Shown here in pieces: positions 5,803-6,025 of a stretch of DNA of 6,025 nucleotides (position 1 is its first letter; each line of letters begins with the position of its first letter). A model generated the notes under the pieces. That model had not been told where the DNA came from and searched no databases. It saw only the letters and a program-made list of their open reading frames with translations. The stretch is from Planctomycetota bacterium (GTDB lineage Bacteria > Planctomycetota > Planctomycetia > Planctomycetales > Planctomycetaceae): contig JAQBZS010000487.1 in assembly GCA_027622115.1 (NCBI GenBank), positions 1 through 6,025 of the forward strand, read 5' to 3'. Position numbers and translations under genes: made by a program.

Positions 5803-6025
5803 ATGGCTCGGTTCTACAAGTACAAATCCCTCGACGACGTGATCGCGGTGGCGATCGCGTTGGGTGGTGAGATGTCTCTTACGGATGACTTTTCGCCGCT
5901 GTTTCAGCCGGTGCGGATCGGCGAATTGACTGCCGGGAACCGCATGGCGATTCAACCGATGGAAGGCTGCGACGGCACGCTCGACGGCAAGCCGGACGAA
6001 CTGACTTATCGCAGGTATCAGCGTT
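5803..6025 (+). CDS. NADH:flavin oxidoreductase, Old Yellow Enzyme family (3' partial)
   Basis: The first 74 codons are present and the gene runs off the window. After a leader (MARFYKYKSLDDVIAVAIAL) comes the OYE/FMN-barrel opening: SPLFQPVRIG (residues 31-40), GNRMAIQPMEG (45-55), then CDGTLDGKPDELTYRRY (56-72), equivalent to the family pattern LFxPxxIGxxxxxNRxxxxPM...DGxP. Such enzymes use FMN and NAD(P)H to reduce C=C bonds of enones, or act as 2,4-dienoyl-CoA reductase relatives; the substrate is unknown. The start at ATG 5803 is favoured because an in-frame TGA sits at 5779-5781, GGA at 5793-5795 can serve as a ribosome-binding site, and the leader looks conserved in the subgroup as I recall it. 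An alternative internal ATG is at 5872, which would remove the leader. The gene begins about 15-30 bases from the cut end of the opposite-strand permease fragment. Confidence 0.85.
   Translation, partial: MARFYKYKSLDDVIAVAIALGGEMSLTDDFSPLFQPVRIGELTAGNRMAIQPMEGCDGTLDGKPDELTYRRYQR

Noticed and set aside
5486..5842. 118-codon plus-strand reading frame
   Set aside because: It is the antisense of the permease remnant, whose EAA loop and hydrophobic helix give clear protein-level support to the other strand.
1..6025. CRISPR array, defence island, phage or transposase genes
   Set aside because: No spaced direct repeats, no transposase or recombinase motifs and no recognisable defence domains on either strand.

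Overview
The window most resembles a GC-rich chromosomal segment of a planctomycete (Planctomycetota, Pirellulaceae or a relative). This rests on the familiar look of the proteins: a PQQ-type beta-propeller, a PIG-L deacetylase with a long conserved C-terminus, a GATase1-like protein and an OYE-family oxidoreductase with a short N-terminal leader. It also rests on palindromic elements in the intergenic gaps. No search was run, so the placement is an inference.

Layout, left to right. (1) Positions 1-1249 hold the 3' part of a PQQ-like beta-propeller gene. It enters from outside the window and is broken by an apparent one-base loss near 921-932. (2) Positions 1250-1419 are a gap with short GC-rich hairpins. 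(3) Positions 1420-5383 hold four genes on the + strand: a zinc-dependent PIG-L/LmbE deacetylase, a GATase1-like protein one base downstream, a phosphofructokinase with diphosphate-type active-site residues, and a double-SIS protein. The SIS protein keeps the three isomerase residues of GlmS at exact spacing but has no glutaminase domain. The two gaps inside this block (2960-3044 and 4233-4354) each carry a strong, unrelated palindrome. (4) Positions 5449 to about 5785, minus strand, hold the C-terminal 40-50% of a molybdate/sulfate-type ABC transporter permease, cut off at its 5' side. (5) From 5803 to the window end is the 5' end of an NADH:flavin oxidoreductase (Old Yellow Enzyme family) gene. 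It begins directly beside the cut end of the permease, so this is a likely rearrangement junction.

How the genes may work together: a deacetylase, a GlmS-isomerase-like SIS protein and a PFK could form a cytoplasmic route from an N-acetylated sugar to an amino-sugar phosphate, then to fructose-6-phosphate plus ammonia, then to fructose-1,6-bisphosphate using PPi. This recalls the archaeal Dac (PIG-L) and GlmD (SIS) chitin-sugar route. The individual families are well supported; the joint pathway is a hypothesis. I saw no CRISPR array, tRNA, rRNA, transposase or defence system. The most notable items are the possible amino-sugar module, the frameshifted propeller gene and the permease/oxidoreductase junction.
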